From Streptomyces sp. Root1304 (GTDB lineage Bacteria > Actinomycetota > Actinomycetes > Streptomycetales > Streptomycetaceae), in NCBI RefSeq assembly GCF_001426405.1, contig NZ_LMEP01000008.1, forward strand, positions 27,649 through 91,648: a DNA stretch of 64,000 nt. The letters are read 5' to 3'. Below the pieces are notes generated by a model. That model did no database searches and was not told the origin of the DNA. It saw nothing but the letters and a program-made list of their open reading frames with translations. How positions within the stretch are numbered: the stretch's first letter is position 1; the number at the start of each line of letters is the position of its first letter. A program made the position numbers and the translations under genes. Below are positions 62,333-64,000 of the stretch, piece by piece.

Positions 62333-63823
62333 ATGGATTCCCTGAACTCCCTCATCGACGGCTTCGGGACCGCCCTCACCCCGATGAACCTGTTGTGGGC
62401 CGCCATCGGCGTGCTCCTCGGCACCGCCATCGGCGTCCTGCCCGGCATCGGCCCCGCCATGGCCGTCGCCCTGCTGCTCCCGGTCACCTACGGGCTCGAA
62501 CCGACCGGCGCGTTCATCATGTTCGCCGGCATCTACTACGGGGCCATGTTCGGCGGCTCCACCACCTCCATCCTCCTCAACACCCCGGGGGAGAGCGCGG
62601 CCGTCGTCGCCGCCATCGAGGGCAACCCGATGGCCAAGGCGGGCCGCGGCGCCCAGGCACTCGCCGCCGCCGCCGTCGGACACTTCGCCGGCGGCATGAT
62701 CGGCACGATCCTGCTCGTCGTCCTCGCCCCCACGGTCGCCGCGCTCGCCGTCGACATCGGCGCCCCCGACTACCTGGCCCTGATGGTCCTCGCCTTCATC
62801 GCGGTGACCTCGGTCCTCGGCTCCTCCCGCATCCGCGGCCTCGCCTCGCTCCTCATCGGCCTCACCATCGGCCTGGTCGGCCTCGACCAGATGACCGGAC
62901 AGCAGCGCCTCACCTTCGGCTCGCTCCAGCTCGCCGACGGCATCGACGTCGTCATCGTCGCGGTCGGCCTCTTCGCCATCGGCGAGGCCCTGTGGGTCGC
63001 CGCGCACCTGCGCCGCTCGACCGGCGAGGCCATCCCGGTCGGCCGCCCCTGGCTCGGCAGGGACGATGTGAAGCGCACCTGGAAGTCCTGGCTGCGCGGC
63101 CCCCTCATCGGCTTCCCGTTCGGCGCGATCCCGGCCGGCGGCGCGGAGATCCCGACGTTCCTCTCGTACGTCACGGAGAAGCGCCTCTCCAAGCACAAGA
63201 CGGAGTTCGGCAAGGGCGCCATCGAGGGCGTGGCGGGTCCGGAGTCGGCGGCCTCGGCCTCGGCGGCCGGGACGCTCGTCTCCATGCTGACCCTGGGGCT
63301 GCCGACCACGGCCGTCGCCGCGGTCATGCTCGCCGCGTTCCAGCAGTACGGCATCCAGCCCGGCCCGCTGCTGTTCGAGCGGGAACCCGAGCTGGTGTGG
63401 GGGCTCATCGCCTCGCTGTTCGTCGGCATGGTGCTGCTGCTCGCGCTCAACCTGCCGCTCGCGCCCGTCTGGGCCAAGCTGCTGCGCATCCCCCGCCCGT
63501 ACCTCTACGCCGGCATCCTCTTCTTCGCCGCCGTCGGCGCGTACGCGGTGGGCGGCGAGGCGCTCGACCTCGTCATCCTGCTGGTCATCGGCCTGATCGG
63601 GCTCGGGATGCGGCGGTACGGGCTGCCGGTGCTCCCGGCCGTCATCGGGGTCATCCTCGGCCCGGCCGCCGAACAGCAGCTGCGCCGCGCCCTGCAGATC
63701 AGCGACGGTTCCCTGACGGGCCTGGTGAACACGCCGTTCTCGATCACCGTGTACACCGTCGTCGTGCTGCTGCTCACCTGGCCGCTGCTGAGGAAGGTGA
63801 CCGCACGCCGCGCCGGGCACTGA
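62333..63823 (+). CDS. tctA: Tripartite tricarboxylate transporter large membrane subunit TctA
   Basis: 496 residues, ~12 membrane segments. Family motifs: [40 protein letters not shown], and [20 protein letters not shown] with [15 protein letters not shown]. Secondary, ion-driven channel of the tricarboxylate transporter. Ends the tct operon; a hairpin begins 6 bases after the stop. Confidence 0.95.
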   Translation: MDSLNSLIDGFGTALTPMNLLWAAIGVLLGTAIGVLPGIGPAMAVALLLPVTYGLEPTGAFIMFAGIYYGAMFGGSTTSILLNTPGESAAVVAAIEGNPMAKAGRGAQALAAAAVGHFAGGMIGTILLVVLAPTVAALAVDIGAPDYLALMVLAFIAVTSVLGSSRIRGLASLLIGLTIGLVGLDQMTGQQRLTFGSLQLADGIDVVIVAVGLFAIGEALWVAAHLRRSTGEAIPVGRPWLGRDDVKRTWKSWLRGPLIGFPFGAIPAGGAEIPTFLSYVTEKRLSKHKTEFGKGAIEGVAGPESAASASAAGTLVSMLTLGLPTTAVAAVMLAAFQQYGIQPGPLLFEREPELVWGLIASLFVGMVLLLALNLPLAPVWAKLLRIPRPYLYAGILFFAAVGAYAVGGEALDLVILLVIGLIGLGMRRYGLPVLPAVIGVILGPAAEQQLRRALQISDGSLTGLVNTPFSITVYTVVVLLLTWPLLRKVTARRAGH

Positions 63824-63828
63824 CCGTA

Positions 63829-63874
63829 CGGGCGGGTCGCGCGGCGACCGTACGGTCCCCGCCCGACCCGCCCG
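63829..63874 (+). terminator. Candidate terminator of the tct operon
   Basis: 11-bp perfect stem (63829-63839 with 63864-63874) around 24 bases that contain the palindrome ACCGTACGGT (63847-63856). Confidence 0.6.
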
Positions 63875-64000
63875 GGAACCGAGCTGACGAGCGCGCGCTA
63901 GCTGTATTGATCACGAGCGTTGTTGACACTGGTCTGGTCTTGAACATGGCGAAGACCTCCGGTGTGGTGGGAGCTGTCTAGGAACTCACCGCGCGGAGGT
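63875..64000. other. Unassigned sequence at the window edge
   Basis: Contains TTGACA at 63921-63926 and a hairpin-like pair GACCTCCG ... CGGAGGT (63955-64000). No gene begins here with support. It could be the edge of an insertion sequence or a promoter region for a gene outside the window. Confidence 0.3.

Overview
This window is Streptomyces chromosome. The evidence is very high GC with GC-rich third positions, frequent GTG starts, ATGA/GTGA overlaps within operons, and a typical Streptomyces gene set: alanine dehydrogenase followed by a ParA-like ATPase and scpAB, the SepF paralogue SflA, an NrtR-linked NAD salvage operon, two streptogrisin-type proteases, a sortase-anchored LPMO and a dnaE2 mutasome. 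The order resembles, from memory, the S. coelicolor core-arm region around SCO1730-1775. Nearly everything is chromosomal; only a short islet at about 55.25-55.85 kb looks foreign. No rRNA, tRNA or CRISPR was recognised.

Layout. (1) 0-7.2 kb: end of a TPR protein, ald, then a rightward chromosome-maintenance block (ParA-like ATPase, a small basic partner, scpA, scpB, a pseudouridine synthase), closed by a terminator and a REP-like repeat. (2) 7.3-9.1 kb: a TIM-barrel protein divergent from a TetR regulator, with a palindromic operator candidate between them. (3) 9.1-14.2 kb: the NAD/ADP-ribose block of pnuC, a nadR-like enzyme, nrtR, an ADP-ribosylglycohydrolase and a RlaP-type nucleotidyltransferase in one tightly overlapped operon, facing a second RlaP-type gene. 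The pnuC promoter carries a palindrome on its -10 box that fits autoregulation by the operon's own NrtR. (4) 14.2-20.3 kb: Rieske lipoprotein, DUF952, YidB-like protein, then chorismate mutase-tyrA and cmk-plsC-der. (5) 20.3-33.6 kb: two uncharacterised proteins, an Rpf/LysM protein, a Liv-type ABC system in which two permeases and one ATPase are fused, its binding protein, a glycosyltransferase, a WYL regulator, an extra ctaD, an I78 inhibitor and a PAP2 phosphatase. (6) 34.0-37.9 kb: a DHA2 efflux pump, sflA and a Cys-tailed DUF5685 protein.

(7) 37.9-48.3 kb: a sulfur-scavenging locus. Two solute-binding proteins, two permeases, an ATPase, an FAD/NAD(P) protein, two flavin monooxygenases, a DUF1684 protein and an acetyltransferase are grouped. 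A 22-codon leader peptide of the kind that precedes actinobacterial sulfur genes lies on the minus strand between the divergent arms; it is too short for ordinary gene calling. The acetyltransferase seems to have lost its middle, and a 14-bp x 6 tandem repeat sits inside the transport operon. (8) 48.5-50.5 kb: tandem secreted serine proteases, followed by a perfect 46-bp palindrome. (9) 50.5-57.8 kb: a YhgE/Pip-like membrane protein, dnaE2, the small foreign-looking islet, a Clp_N/HTH pair and an ImuB-like Y-family protein without catalytic carboxylates. dnaE2 and the ImuB-like gene have SOS boxes placed identically relative to their -10 elements; the HTH gene has two palindromes covering its own -35 and -10. 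(10) 58.0-64.0 kb: secreted lipase, sortase-anchored AA10 LPMO, an orphan CitB-type response regulator divergent from a complete tctCBA tricarboxylate transporter, then non-coding sequence to the window end.
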